Below are positions 1 through 11,275 of a stretch of 64,000 bases of DNA, in pieces. How positions within the stretch are numbered: position 1 is the first letter of the stretch; each line of letters begins with the position of its first letter. The stretch comes from Gnetum montanum (lineage: Eukaryota > Streptophyta > Gnetopsida > Gnetales > Gnetaceae), in NCBI GenBank assembly GCA_015680685.1, contig MNCI01026654.1:63110-127109 (forward strand), given 5' to 3'. The position numbers and the translations under genes are program-made. The notes below the pieces were generated by a model. It saw nothing but the letters and a program-made list of their open reading frames with translations. It was not told where the DNA came from and ran no database searches.

Positions 1-1219
1 GTATAAAATGCTACAATAGAGACCATACATCTTTTTTAATCTTTCAAAGATTAGAAAAAAATTGCATGATTGATGTAAGTTTCCTAATTTCTTGCCCCTA
101 TGCTAATAACTATGTAACCTTTTCTTTTACTTTCTTAGCCTAGTTTAAACTTTTTTTACTCACATCATTTTCCTTTACCATATTTTTCCTTATTTTAGCA
201 TGTCATTTACAAATTCTTATTATTCATGGCTTGCTTTTTTCTTTTATGCTTTACCTTTTTAAACTAAAAAAATACCATAAAGTTTTTTAAAACTTGAAAA
301 ATCCATAAAATTTTTAAAATACAAAAAAATTATAAAAATAATTCTCTAGCCTACCAAGACGTTAAACTAGTGGTCTACTAAGGCCTTAAACTAGAAATGT
401 ATTTACAAAATTATTATCCCTTATCTTTACTATGATCATTATATTATATTTTTCACTTTGTTTTGCTTAATTAATTTAGATCTATAATTTACTAATTATT
501 GCCTTATAGCCTTGTATTTTAACCAATGTAGCCTTATAACATGAACGCAATATAGCATGCATGAAATACATAAAATTAAAAATGCTCAAACATATAGAAA
601 AAATTAAAAAATATTATAACCAAATGTCCAAGCCTAATAGCCATAGTCACACTATTAACAAATAAAATAAAATTTTAAATAAACACAACAGCAATAATAA
701 AAATAGATAAGTCCAAAAGCCATGGTTGCACTGTCCAACACTAAAATAAATATCAAAAAACGATCTCATAATCTCAAAAGGCTATGAATAGCCAATAATA
801 AAGAATAACAATTAACATCATAACTAAAAATGGTCAAAAGCATGACAAAATTGGTAGGACTAAGGAAAAATTACTAGAGGAGGAGGAGGTTTCATCATCA
901 ACATCATGGCCACTAGTGTGGCTATCATCACTTGGTGCTCGCACCACAACAAACAAACAAAATTAAAACATAAAACAAGCATTTAATTAGTAATCAGCAT
1001 AACAAAAACAAAAACTATAAATAAAAATAAAAAAACAAACTTGTGAAGGTTTTGGTGCAAGGTCTCTTAGAGAAAATTTTTAAAGATCAACCTCTAAGCA
1101 ACAAAGAATTTGTTCTTCATTCATATTCATCTAGTCTTCTACCCCAAGATTTACACTTGTCATGATGTTCATCCTCTTGATATTTGTCCATGATTGAGGC
1201 TCTTGTAAAAGGGTGGTGA
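1..1219. other. AT-rich DNA, no gene seen
   Basis: Long A/T-rich runs and simple A-rich stretches, with no reading frame that resembles a protein family on either strand. The last few bases before position 1220 (GGTGA) are the left half of the likely target-site duplication of the Ty3 element that follows. Confidence 0.6.
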
Positions 1220-1966
1220 TGAGCAGCGAGGTACCCCTACATTCAACTATACGACTACGAGCATTTCACACATGATCTGGTCGAATTCCAAGGACTAAGT
1301 GCTTATTCACCCTTGTCAAACAAGGATGGGTTGATTGATTGTTGTCTTCCCAAAATTACTTGTATGTCATGATTGTATGGTTAAATAAGCTTGAGGCATA
1401 TGATTTTTATATCTTTTATGTTTTTATGTCCTGCACTAGTAGGGAAGGAGAGAGGTAACTAAGTGAATAATTTAACTTAACTACTCATTAACTAAGTTCT
1501 AACTAATCCTAATACCACCATCCATTCCCACTTGCCATGCAAATCCTAAACTAGTGCAACACTACTGTGATTACCAAATGCTAATCGTTATTAGGTTACC
1601 AAGCATTATACACATGCTCAAAGTGGTCATGCTTGCGTAATTTAATGATTTTCTTAATTGATCAAAATGAATTTTTGTGCTAACAATAGAAATATAAAGT
1701 GCATAAAATAAAATAAATGCATAAAAAATTAAAATAAAAGAAATATGTAAGAAAATAAATCTCAAGTGCTGCAAGGATGAATCAAAGAGCTCATCTTTAT
1801 TATTATACACAAAATATGCTCAGGTACATAATGCTCAAATAAAGATCTATCCACACTTAGACCTCCTACTGTGGGCACTTGGAAAATATTCTAACTTTCA
1901 AATAGACTACAAAAGTTTCACTACTTGACTGTTGAAAGACTTCTCCAATTGGGCACTTGGGCATTG

Positions 1967-1974
1967 TATTTATA
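1967..1974 (-). promoter_or_regulatory. TATA box of element A 3' LTR
   Basis: Minus strand reads TATAAATA. The same octamer lies at the same place in the partner LTR (10440-10447) and in the LTRs of elements B and C. Confidence 0.75.
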
Positions 1975-1984
1975 GGCATGGGAG

Positions 1985-2188
1985 CAACTACTCTAATAAT
2001 TAGAGTAACTGCTAAAGTAACCACTAGAGTAACCACTCTAATAATTAGAATAACTACTAGAGTAACCGCTAGAGTTAGAATAACTATAATTAAAGTATCT
2101 ACTAGAGTAACCACTCTAATAATTAGAGTAACTGCTTTAATAATTAGAATAACTACTAGAGTAACTGCTAGAGTAACTACTCTTATCA
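1985..2188 (-). repeat. Short-motif array forming most of U3 (element A, 3' LTR)
   Basis: Degenerate array of units such as ACTCTAATAATTAGAGT (an odd-centred palindrome) alternating with ACTAGAGTAACC. It fills the LTR from its terminus to within about 10 bp of the TATA box. The repetitive peptide frames on both strands here come from the array and are not genes. Confidence 0.9.
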
Positions 2189-2199
2189 TACCCCCACAA
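2189..2199 (-). other. Polypurine tract of element A
   Basis: The minus strand reads TTGTGGGGGTA directly against the 3' LTR, the expected place for the plus-strand primer. Element B has the closely similar GTCATGGGGGTA at 35225-35236. Confidence 0.7.
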
Positions 2200-4090
2200 T
2201 TGAATAAAAACTCATCCTCAAGTTCCTTACAAAATATTGGGAAGGTATAGGATTATTGATTAATTGATAGCTAACAGTGGAATCGGATGATAGACTTAAT
2301 GTGCCTAGTGAATAGATCAATAAGCATATTACAACATTAGTGTTCATGACCATTGTGGTGAACACTCGTACATAAATGAAATCTAAGCCTTTATTTGGTA
2401 GTTTGAAGAGAAAAAGAGAGAGAGAGAGAAAGAAGATGGAGCATGTTTCTGCCAATGCTAAGATTATGCCTTCCATTGTTTATCCATAGCCACACCACTA
2501 GACTTGCTCCTTTTGTAAATTCTCTAGTTGCACTCCATATTGAGTGCTTCCTCCAAGCCTAGTCCATTGTTTGTATGATCTCCATTTGCACACACAACAC
2601 AGTCACAAATGAGCAAGGATAGATAAACCACAATGTAGTTGATACCTTGCCTTAATATGAAGCACATTGGCTAAAATGTGGTTATGGCAGAAATTGGTTC
2701 AGAGATTTATCATAGGTGACTACCCAAGGTGTAGGGGTTAGGTGAATAGTAAAATGGAAAAAATTGAAAAATTTATGCCAGGACCCCCATGACTAAGAGC
2801 AAACCTCCAATAGCTATAAGATGGAAAAATATAAGGAACAAGAAAGATGGGAAAAAATAACAATGACAACACCAATAAAATGGATGTCATGGATGGGGAT
2901 GAAATAAGAGATGATTGATTGCACGAAATGTTTAAGGAAAAGAACTTAACAATTGCACCTAAAGGAAATGCTAGTGGATCCTCTCGAAAGTAGGTTCATG
3001 CCTTTTATGCCCTGACAAACCCACAAACCAAAGAGTCTATAAGCTCTAGGAATGTCATTTCGAAGATAGAGTTAAAAACTTACCCACAATAATTCATCGA
3101 AGAAAAATAATACATCAACCCAGAATGGACTAATGATAAAACTGGAAATGAGATAAAAAAATGAAAGAAATATGGAGAGGAGAGAATGGAATGGAGTCCC
3201 AAGAACAAGGTTGTGTAAAGACCCTTGTGTATTTCATGGTTAAGATGACTGAGTAGAACTTCATCCCAAATCCAAGCTCAGACCAACCACATTTAGTGAC
3301 CTAGCATCAATACACTTGGCCAATCCATCCTCTTGAGGTAACAAGAATGCTTCCACAAAGAGTGACCACCATCCCAAGGAGAGTGAGATGGAGAAGTAGG
3401 AAGAAAGAAAGGTCCTTAGTTAGAGGGAACCTTCAAGCATGGGTAACATGTCTTTCCAATGCCATAACAAGTACTTGTAGCCCATATTTCTTTATTATGT
3501 CTAAGGGGTGTGCTTTGAATTCTCACCTTTTTCTATTTTTTTTTATGTTTATCCATAAGAATCACACCATGCAAAGAATTATTTTTATTCACTCAAATTC
3601 CTAATATTTGAACAATGTTAGAATGGTAGAAAACCCAAGAAAAAAGCATCCAAGCACCCAAGAGAATGGCCAGCACAAATGCATTGAATCCTCTTGAATT
3701 CACATCCTTTTCATCCTTTAAGTCTTTCCTTGGTTTGAAAAGTACTCAGCCACCAATTCATTAATAAATTTACTTAGAAAAAGAGGATTGTATAGTTCTA
3801 AGCCAAAGGAGACCATAGAGTTGTATGGATGAGTGGACGACATGGACTTATTGCCTGTTTTACCAAAAGAGCCATACCTTAATATCAGCATCATAATTCA
3901 AAGGTAAAAACCAAACATTAGCAACTAATATGATATAATGCAATCCACCATCATGAGCACTTATTAGATGATGAATAAAAGTAAATCAAGCAAATAAAGA
4001 AATAGTAAAAACATGAACGATGCTGTAAAAAAAATAAGAAAAGTTGAAAGAATGTGTAAAATAAAAAATATGTAAAACAAAAATTCAAAA
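2200..4090 (-). other. Non-coding 3' interior of element A
   Basis: Sequence between integrase and the 3' LTR. It lines up with 35240-37080 in element B, for example the block around 2780 reading CCCCCATGACTAAGAGC. A GA-rich microsatellite sits near 2411-2440. I see no supported reading frame, and nothing resembling an envelope gene. Confidence 0.6.
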
Positions 4091-4102
4091 AGAACTGAGG
4101 GC

Positions 4103-5290
4103 CTAGAATGGATAGCATAGGTGGCCATCTCCCCCATGACTAAGTTGGAAGGATGAGATCCAAAATAGTGAGAAAGGTTTTCCATCAACATAGGTAGCAT
4201 GTGTACTAGTTGTCCTAAGCTCATGGAAAGGTTTGGTTTTTTGTATGTTAACCAATATTTTCTTGTCTGGGCTCTCAAGTTTGTATATTGTCATGGCCCC
4301 TGAAGGAAAAGTTGTATAAATAATATAAGGTCCTTTACATAGTGTTTGAAATTTAGTATGTTATGGTACATCTGTGGGATTCTAGTAGAGAACCTTATCT
4401 CCTGGCTGATATTTAACTTTCCTAATCCTTAGGTCATGACATTGTTTATTGAATGCCTTGTGCAACTTGTTAGATGACAATGCAGCTAGTCAATTTTCAT
4501 CTAGTAAGTTAAGGATTACTAACCATTATTTATGTGCTAGATTAAGGTCAAGTTTGAGGTCACATACCATGGATAGTGTACAGAGCTCAGTTTGAATGGG
4601 AAGCATTGGTAATTTATTGTACACTAAATCATAGGGAGAGTAGTCTATAGGGATTTTCCATGTGGAGCAGTATGCCCAAAGAGCATCATTTAGTTTAGTG
4701 CTCCAAACTCTTCTAAACTTACTCACATTTCTTGTCAATATCTTTGTAATCTCCCTATTGGTGACTTCTACTTGACCGCTTCCCTAGGGGTGGTATGGTG
4801 TAGTCAATTTATGCTCAACCCCTAAGTGTTGCATTAATTTTTGAAAAATTGCATCTATAAAGTGGGTACCATTGTCTAAAATAAGTCCACGAAGCACACC
4901 AAACCTATTCATGATTTGTTGTTGAACAAATCATGCAGCTATAGATGATGTACAATCCTTAACAGTAGCTAGTTCTACCCATTTGGTTAGGTAATCAACA
5001 ATAATAATGATATAGGCTTTTCCATTGGACATTGGTGTAATTGGCCCCATAAAATCAATTCCCCAAATGTTGAAGGGTTCTAAAAATTGGATCCATTGTT
5101 GTGGACCCTTCATTCTAGCAGTCATTCTCCCATCACATTGATAGCACTCACAAGATTGGATGAATTTATGGACATCCTAAAACAATGTAGGCCAATAATA
5201 TCCTACATAGAAGATCTTGATGGTTGTTCGTCTCCCAACATAATGACCCCTACAAGGACCATCATGAGAATCTTGGAGAACTCAAAGTTG
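4103..5290 (-). pseudogene. Integrase of element A
   Basis: Integrase would insert the cDNA into host DNA. Reading from 5290 down, the zinc-binding part is visible (a His-Asp-Gly-Pro...Gly-His stretch, then CECYQC), followed by the catalytic core with GIDFMGPITP, then LILDNGTHF, and the Glu in EVTNREI, giving the D, D and E positions. The C-terminal part ends with SHGGDGHLC near 4115. The conserved pieces lie in one frame, but stops interrupt it: TAG where PYHP-stop-GSGQ would have Gln, and TGA where AA-stop-FVQQQ has Trp in element C. These look like single transitions. The domain follows RNase H in the same frame. Confidence 0.88.
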
Positions 5291-5555
5291 ATCTATATTG
5301 GGAACACACCATTGAACCAAGCCATTAGCACACACTTTGTAAAGTTTCCCATTGATTTCCATAAAGTACTTGGCTTGGTGAAGAAACTGTTGTTTCTTCT
5401 TAAGGTTTAACTCTTGTGGTATTTTTTGGGTGAGGAGATAGGTAATAATGCTACCGTACCAATTTGTCTCCATGGGTGATTGATTATTCACTACACCAAC
5501 AAAGAGGAATTCATTAAGAAAATAATCAAAAATTGGATACTTGTCCTCTTTGTTG

Positions 5556-5880
5556 TCCCATCGCAACTGAGATAAATGATCAACAACTACATTCTCAATG
5601 CCTTTACGATCGATCATTGTAAGATCAAACTCTTGTAAGATTATGAGCCATTGTATGATACAAGGGCTTACCATTGGCTTATTTATGAGGGAACTTATTA
5701 CACTGTGATCTATATGTATATATACTTTATATCCCAATACATAGTGTTTAAACTTTTCTAGTGCAAATACTATAGCCATTAATTATTTCTCTATGGTAGT
5801 GTAGTTAAGTTGTGCACCAGTGATAATTCTAATTGCACAGTGGATGTAATAAGGATGCTTCTAGCCATCTAACTATGTAA
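5556..5880 (-). pseudogene. RNase H of element A
   Basis: RNase H removes the RNA strand during reverse transcription. Visible features are the ALEKFKHYVLGYKVYIHID stretch with the substrate-side Asp, followed by HS, and the end of the domain at NVVVDHLSQL. A stop precedes the block LMAIVFALEKF, in a context (TIEK-stop-LMA) where element C has Glu. The domain sits between reverse transcriptase (upstream on the minus strand) and integrase and shares the integrase frame. Confidence 0.85.
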
Positions 5881-6094
5881 GTACGGCTCCTAAAGCATAG
5901 TTGGACACATCAATCATGATATGCAATGGTTTGGACCAGTCAGGAGCTTGTAGAATGGGTGTTTCTACTTGCTTCTATTTTAGAGTTTGGAAAGCTAATT
6001 TGCATTCCCTGGTAAACTTGAAAGGTATGTATTTTTTTGTTAATTTCACCAATGATTTGGCAACCTTTAAAAAGTTCTTAGTAAATCTCCTATA

Positions 6095-7010
6095 GTAGCT
6101 AGTATGTCCAAGGAATGACCAAATATCTTTGACAATTTTTGGTTGATGGGTAATTCCTTAGATAACTTTGATTTTCTTGGGGTCTACCTCTATCCCTGTG
6201 TGTGAGATTTTGTGCCCTAGTACTACACCCTCTTGGACCATCAAATAGCTTTTCTGCTAGTTGAGCCTCAAATTGATTTCTACACATGTTTTTAACACTT
6301 ACTCTAATTGGTCCATGGCTTTATCAAAGTTTGCTCCATAGGTGGAGAAATCGTCCATAAAGACTTCTACACCATTTCTTATCTACTGTTGGAAGATGCT
6401 TAGAACTAATTATTGAAATGTTGCAAGGCCATTGCACAAGAAAAATGGTATCTGTTTGTATGCAAATGTTCCCCAAGGACTGGTGAGCGTAGTCTTGGCT
6501 TCATCTTCTAGGGACTATTTGTATTTGATTATATCATATATATCCATCCAGAAAACTATAGTAGTGATGCCTTGCGATGGTGTCTAAGACTTGGTCAACA
6601 AATGGCAATGGAAAGTGATCTTTGAATGTTTCCATATTTAGTAGCCTAAAATCTATGCACATCCTCCATTTTCCTCCCTTTTTAGGCACAATAACTAAGG
6701 GGCTAACCCATTCGCTATCAGCAATGGGGTATATGAACCTAGACTTGAGAAGATGTTTGATTTCTTCCTTGAATACTTACTTCAGCTTTGGGTTCAAATG
6801 CCTCTACAGTTGTCTTCAAGGCTTCATGGAGGGCTCTGTGTAAATTCTATGTTGGCATATCTTAGGATCTATTCCAGTTAATTTGAGATATGACCAAGTG
6901 AAGGATTTTGACCATATATTAATTACCTTTAGCAATTTTTCTTTCTGTTGAGGAGCAAGATTAGCGTTGATAATTACCAGTTTTCCATTTTTAAGGTTCA
7001 TGTATTCCAT
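6095..7010 (-). pseudogene. Reverse transcriptase of element A
   Basis: The region starts with the protease-RT linker, ending at GIDPKICQHRIYTE, a typical lead-in of Athila/Tat polymerases. It goes on through IYPIADSEWVSPLVIVPKK and YSFLDGY to the catalytic motif FMDDFS near 6345-6360. The linker and the start of the domain are in one frame, while later conserved blocks appear in another, so at least one frameshift and several stops have accumulated. The order PR-RT-RNase H-INT is intact. Element C has the same domain at 56560-57480. Confidence 0.85.
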
Positions 7011-7349
7011 ACCAATGGATAATGGTTTCAGCTCAAGAAGCTCCTACTTAAATTTCTCAAGGATTTCCAACTTTCCCCAGTTGACATTTTCAAGGTTAAG
7101 ACTTGGAAGTTCGTGGTGGACTTTCTCTAATGCATCTATGCTATCAATATAAGTTCAAGTCAAACCTTTAGTTGGTTCTATGAATATGAGTGAACTACTT
7201 TCTTCATCAGCTATCATCCATTAGGTCCCTTCCTGTTGTGTGGTTGCTACATACAGGCATCTTTGTATGCTGATCACTTGTGCATACTGATTGCATGCAG
7301 GCAATGTTAAATTTGCACAAACCATGACCTATACATGTAATTACACCCT

Positions 7350-7720
7350 ATGTCATTATATATAATGCATAGAAATTTCTTATTCTCAATCTTTCTAAAT
7401 GTATTTTTCTTTGATATTTCTAGGGAAAGATCATGAATTCCTAGGCATGCATCGATGGTGCTTAGCCATGCTCTTCCTATTATGATTGGGAAGTCCCCCT
7501 TACCGTTCTTCACTTGAATCATTAGAAAGTCAGCTTGGTACGACCACCCATAAATAATGGTAATAATGTCTCTCACTAGTCCCAATGGGACAATGATGGA
7601 CTGGTTGGCCAACCCTAGATGGATGTTGCTCTTTTTCAATGGAGGCAGGTTCCAGAACTTGTACATTTCTTGAGAAATCAAGTTGACACCAGAACTTGAA
7701 TCCAAAATAGCCTTGCACAG
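7350..7720 (-). pseudogene. Aspartic protease of element A
   Basis: The pol protease would cut the polyprotein. The active-site region reads ILDSSSGVNLI at about 7680-7712, where element B has DSGSG, so the catalytic Asp-Ser-Gly triplet has changed by what looks like one G-to-A event. Further on, DFPIIIGRAWLSTIDA matches the conserved hydrophobic-Gly-Arg flap/core segment of Athila-type proteases. A 132-residue open stretch (7307-7705) covers most of it. It follows gag and precedes the RT linker. Confidence 0.8.
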
Positions 7721-9320
7721 GCATTTCTAGTGATTTGTAAGTATATTAGAAGACTCTCAAGATCAGATAATTTTCTAGGAAGGTGGCTTGCTTTAATCCA
7801 ATTGATGATTGCATGTGTTAGCATGACCGTATGCATTAAGTGTAGTGGTTGAGTTGAAGGAGGCTTCGAAGTTTTGATTGATATTGAAGCATCTAAGGAA
7901 TCAACCACTTGTGATTGCAAGGGCTTGGTTAGTCTATTGGTTCTAAAGAAAGGTATTTTCTTCATGTGGTTGTTGAAATCAATAGTAGGTTCCCTATTGG
8001 TTAGTCTATTGGTTCTAAAGAAGAGTCTATTGCAAAGTTTCTATTCATCATCTCTTCGAGCAGTGACTCTTCTTCATCCTCACAAAATCTTACTCCCCTC
8101 TTCTTGAGGGAAGGATCTTACTTATACTCTTCCACACTTTCTCTCTTCTATAGCTCACCTTCTTCCTTAGCAACTTGCTCCAATAGTCTTTGAATTTGAT
8201 GGAACCTAAGCTTAGATAGTCTTCCTTGGGCATAAGTCCCAAGGGTTCTTTTCATTTCATGCCTAAGCCCATCCACGACATGGTGTAGTTGATCCCTTTT
8301 CAAATAATCATGGCTAGGACAACGATGTAACAATGCATAATATCGGCTCATGGTAGTATCCAAGGGTTCATGTCCTCTTTATTTCCAACCTTGGATTTTC
8401 TTTCACAAATTAGATACTCAAGAGTACATTTGGTACTTGTCATTAAATAGTTCTAACATAGTACTCCAACTACGAATGGATTCTAGTTCTAAAGACTAGT
8501 ACTAGCTTTTCTCTTCCTTAACTAGTGTGCATGAAAATCACTTAATTTTTTGCCATTTTTTCTCTATATTTTGTAAGGCACATGCATCATGGAATGCTTG
8601 TAAGTGATTCTGAGGATCAGTGTTATATCCCCCTTCAAATCATGGGATATTGTTCATATCTAATCTCTTGATCCTACTATCTTTCTAGTGCCTTGTTGTA
8701 ATTCTAATAGCCTTAGTTATGTTTAACATACTTCAAGTAGTGAGTAGGGGTTCATCATGATTTTCTTGTCCATGGCATCTATGATGCCTACATTGTTCCC
8801 TGTTCTTCCTTCTTCTATGTCGTGACTCTCTAGAGTGCCCTCATTCCCTTTCCTGGCTATTTCTTCTATGACTTNTAATCGCGATCGAGGTTGAGAGCAC
8901 TAAAGAGAAGGTGGCAGACACCGTCATGGTGACGGTTCTCCTTCTTCTTCACCTTCATCCTATGCTTCAGTGTCTAGATGTACTCATAAAGAAAAAGACC
9001 ATGGGGATAAAGATAAGCAAACTAGAAGTCATAGAAGAAATAGCCAGGAAAGGGAATGAGGGCACTCTAGAGAGTCACGACATAGAAGAAGGAAGAACAG
9101 GGAACAATGTAGGCATCATAGATGCCATGGACAAGAAAATCATGATGAACCCCTACTCACTACTTGAAGTNCGACATCTTGCGAGCACTTACCTTTTAAA
9201 GACTTATGATGTCTCTCCTATTGCAAGTCCCTTTGATGTTGTGCCTTCGTGGGATAGTAATCTCTCAAGTCATGATCTTGCACAACATATTCTGCATGTA
9301 AGTGTGGCATGAAAATTCAT
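7720..9320 (-). pseudogene. gag of element A
   Basis: Gag forms the particle. The best-preserved part (8148-8363) contains YYALLHRCPSHDYLKRDQL, then GLRHEMKRTLGTYAQGRL and LLEQVAKEEGEL, matching the retrotransposon gag pattern of a CP-H segment before a short GL...R block. The same peptide occurs in element B (38889-39170). The N-terminal part runs through a backwards contig at 8875-9170, so plus-strand frames there are an artefact. Many stops interrupt the frame. Near the C-terminal side it continues towards protease without a clear boundary. Confidence 0.75.
8875..9170. other. Contig placed in reverse orientation (assembly artefact)
   Basis: The block lies between single Ns at 8874 and 9171. 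Positions 9030-9170 are the reverse complement of 8733-8873 over about 140 bases with no difference I can see. Reversing the block makes it overlap the left flank and restores collinearity with element B near 39700-39850. The plus-strand frame at 8911-9312 is therefore not a gene. Confidence 0.85.
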
Positions 9321-9668
9321 GTGAGGGCATGAAGAAGCATGCTTGGGACTGAACGATTGAGAGGTAACACTATGTTACCTTCTAAATCTCATCAATGTAG
9401 TTTTTCATCTTAATGGAGGATAAAGGTGAAGTATGGTATATACTCATCAGGATGAATATATACCACTTGAACTTGTTGAGGGACTGGCGGATCAACGTCA
9501 TGTGTATTACGCCACCGATTGTTTCCTATTTCAAACCTAGGTGGTGAGGCATACTTGTCTATTCAGTGTGCAATGTATTCTTGTTTATTATTTTCTCAAT
9601 CAACCCTAAGGGTTCGTTCCAATGATGTGAATAATTTCTTATGTTCTAATTAGCAAACAAACAACTAA

Positions 9669-9687
9669 GTCCCTAGCAACAGCACCA
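9669..9687 (-). other. Primer-binding site of element A
   Basis: The minus strand reads TGGTGCTGTTGCTAGGGAC, four bases inside the 5' LTR. It resembles the tRNA-Asp-type site of Athila-group elements with two or three transitions. Elements B and C carry the same site. Confidence 0.8.
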
Positions 9688-9691
9688 AGGA

Positions 9692-10616
9692 TGAGTGGTG
9701 AGGTACCCCTACACTCAAACCATATGAATACAAGCATTTCAAGCATGTTTTGGTCGAATTCCAAGGACTAAGTGCTTATGTTCCCTTGTGAAACAAGGAT
9801 GGGTTGATTGATCATTGTCTTCCCAAACTTACTTGTATGTCACGATTGTATGGTTAAGTAAGCTTGAAGCATATGATTTTTATATCTTTTATGCTTTTAT
9901 GTCCTGCGCTAGTAGGGAAGGAGAGAGGTAACTAAGTGACTAATTTAACTTAACTACTCATTAACTAAGTTCTAACTAATCCTAACACCACCATCCATTA
10001 CCACTTGCCATATAGATCCTAAACTAGTGCAACACTACTAGGATTACCAAATACTAATCGTTACTGGGTTACCAAGCATTACCCACATGCTTGAAGTGGT
10101 CATGCTTGTGTAATTTGATGATTTTTTTAATTGATCAAAATGAATTTCTATGCTAATAACAGAAATGTAAAGTGCATAAAATAAAATAAATGCATAAGAA
10201 AATAAAATAAAATAAATTCATAAGAAAAAAAATTTTAATTGCTACAAGGATGAATCGAAGAGCTCATCTTTATTACCATATACAAGGTGTGCTTAGGTAC
10301 ACAATGCTCCAATAAAGATCCATCCATACTTAGACCTCCTACTGTGGGAACTTGGAAAATACTCTAACTTTCAAATAGACTACAAGAGTTTTGCTACTTG
10401 ACTGCTGAAAGACTTCTCCAATATTATGCCTGGGCACTGTATTTATAGGCTTGAGAGAAACTACTCTAATAATTAGAGTAACCACTCTAATAATTAGAAT
10501 AACTACTAGAGTAGCCGCTAGAGTAACCACTCTAATATTTAGAGTAACTGCTAGAGTAACAGCTAGAGTAACCACTCTAATAATTAGAATAACTACTAGA
10601 GTAACTGCTCTCATCA
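9692..10616 (-). repeat. 5' LTR of element A
   Basis: Partner of 1220-2188. It has a TATA box at 10440-10447 (minus TATAAATA) and the motif array from about 10461 to 10616. The two LTRs differ mostly by transitions and by array length. Confidence 0.9.
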
Positions 10617-10639
10617 GGTGGCATTGGTCACCTCCCCTT

Positions 10640-11275
10640 AAGTGGTAGTAATCTAAGAAGTAGGGGAATTAGACATAATCAAAAATCCTTCAAATAACTT
10701 GGAGGCATCCTCTATGTTGATCTCCTATAGGAGCATCTCTAACTTGTAGCTCTTTATAGCCTCCTCCTACAACCACTTATAATAAATTTCTTTGTGGTCT
10801 TGTACTTATGCTTGTGATTGATTTGTGGCTTGCCCCACTCAAGGACTCAAGTGTAGTAGTCTTTCGAATCTTTAATCTTGTGTACCAATAGGTCCATATG
10901 AATTTTCTATTTACCAAGACTCATAGTTAGACAAAGCTTGCTATGGATGGTGTTCTAGAAACATGATCATTCTATGTCCTCGATGCATAAGGACTCTCTA
11001 TTAGCTACAAGAGCCTTGACAAACTCCTTGCAGTCCCTAAGGTCTTTGATCTTATCAACCTACCATTTCATCTCTTTTTGCAATGCCATAACTCTTTCCT
11101 AAAGGAATTCATTGGAACATTGAGTATACCATGAAGTATTGGCACATGAGAGAGCATATTTAGTGGCACTCTTGTATAGCCTTCGTGGAACATTTTCCAC
11201 TTTAGGTGGCAACTTAGGCAACTCATTGAGCTCAATGTTATGTTTTGGATCCCATCTAATCTTGGACACTATAGA
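10640..11275 (-). pseudogene. Coiled-coil gene relic, family unknown
   Basis: A single minus-strand frame of about 200 codons can be followed with stops but no frameshift. It starts just after a pyrimidine-rich stretch ending TTCTATAG (a possible 3' splice site) near 11270. The opening part contains ELNELPKLPPKVENVPRRLY, followed by a charged, helix-prone stretch with ERVMALQKEMKW. The in-frame stops are TAG, TGA and TAA, at places where Gln, Trp or Arg would fit. I do not recognise the family. It lies between element A and the viral palindrome and could be one exon of a captured host or transposon gene. Confidence 0.4.

Larger units (their letters stand above)
1220..2188 (-). repeat. 3' LTR of element A
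   Basis: Direct repeat of 9692-10616, sharing the block GAGGTACCCCTACA and the following several hundred bases. It starts TG at 1220 and ends CA at 2188 in plus orientation. In element orientation the order is terminal array (2188 to about 1985), TATA box (1967-1974, TATAAATA on the minus strand), then R/U5. At 969 bp it is longer than its partner (925 bp), mainly because the array length differs. Confidence 0.9.
1220..10616 (-). mobile_element. Ty3/gypsy LTR retrotransposon A, full-length but dead
   Basis: Two related direct repeats (1220-2188 and 9692-10616) enclose a minus-strand interior in the order gag, protease, reverse transcriptase, RNase H, integrase, which defines Ty3/gypsy. The primer site beside the right LTR is of the tRNA-Asp type used by Athila-group elements, and the protease region resembles the Athila group, so an Athila/Tat-like clade is inferred. 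The ends are TG...CA in plus orientation. The flanking 5-mers GGTGA (1215-1219) and GGTGG (10617-10621) match at four of five bases, consistent with a decayed target duplication. Every coding domain carries in-frame stops, most explained by C-to-T or G-to-A changes, so the copy cannot be autonomous. It is about 9.4 kb. I see no env-like frame between integrase and the 3' LTR. Confidence 0.9.

Noticed and set aside
1866-2250. Repetitive valine/isoleucine-rich or arginine/threonine-rich frames on both strands
   Set aside because: They are translations of the LTR motif array, as are those at 10339-10648.
2200-4090. Envelope-like gene downstream of integrase in element A
   Set aside because: No frame with a signal peptide, membrane segment or similarity was found; elements A and B look non-coding here.
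8911-9312. Plus-strand frame of 133 codons
   Set aside because: It lies on a contig placed backwards and crosses an N; the true coding strand is minus (gag).
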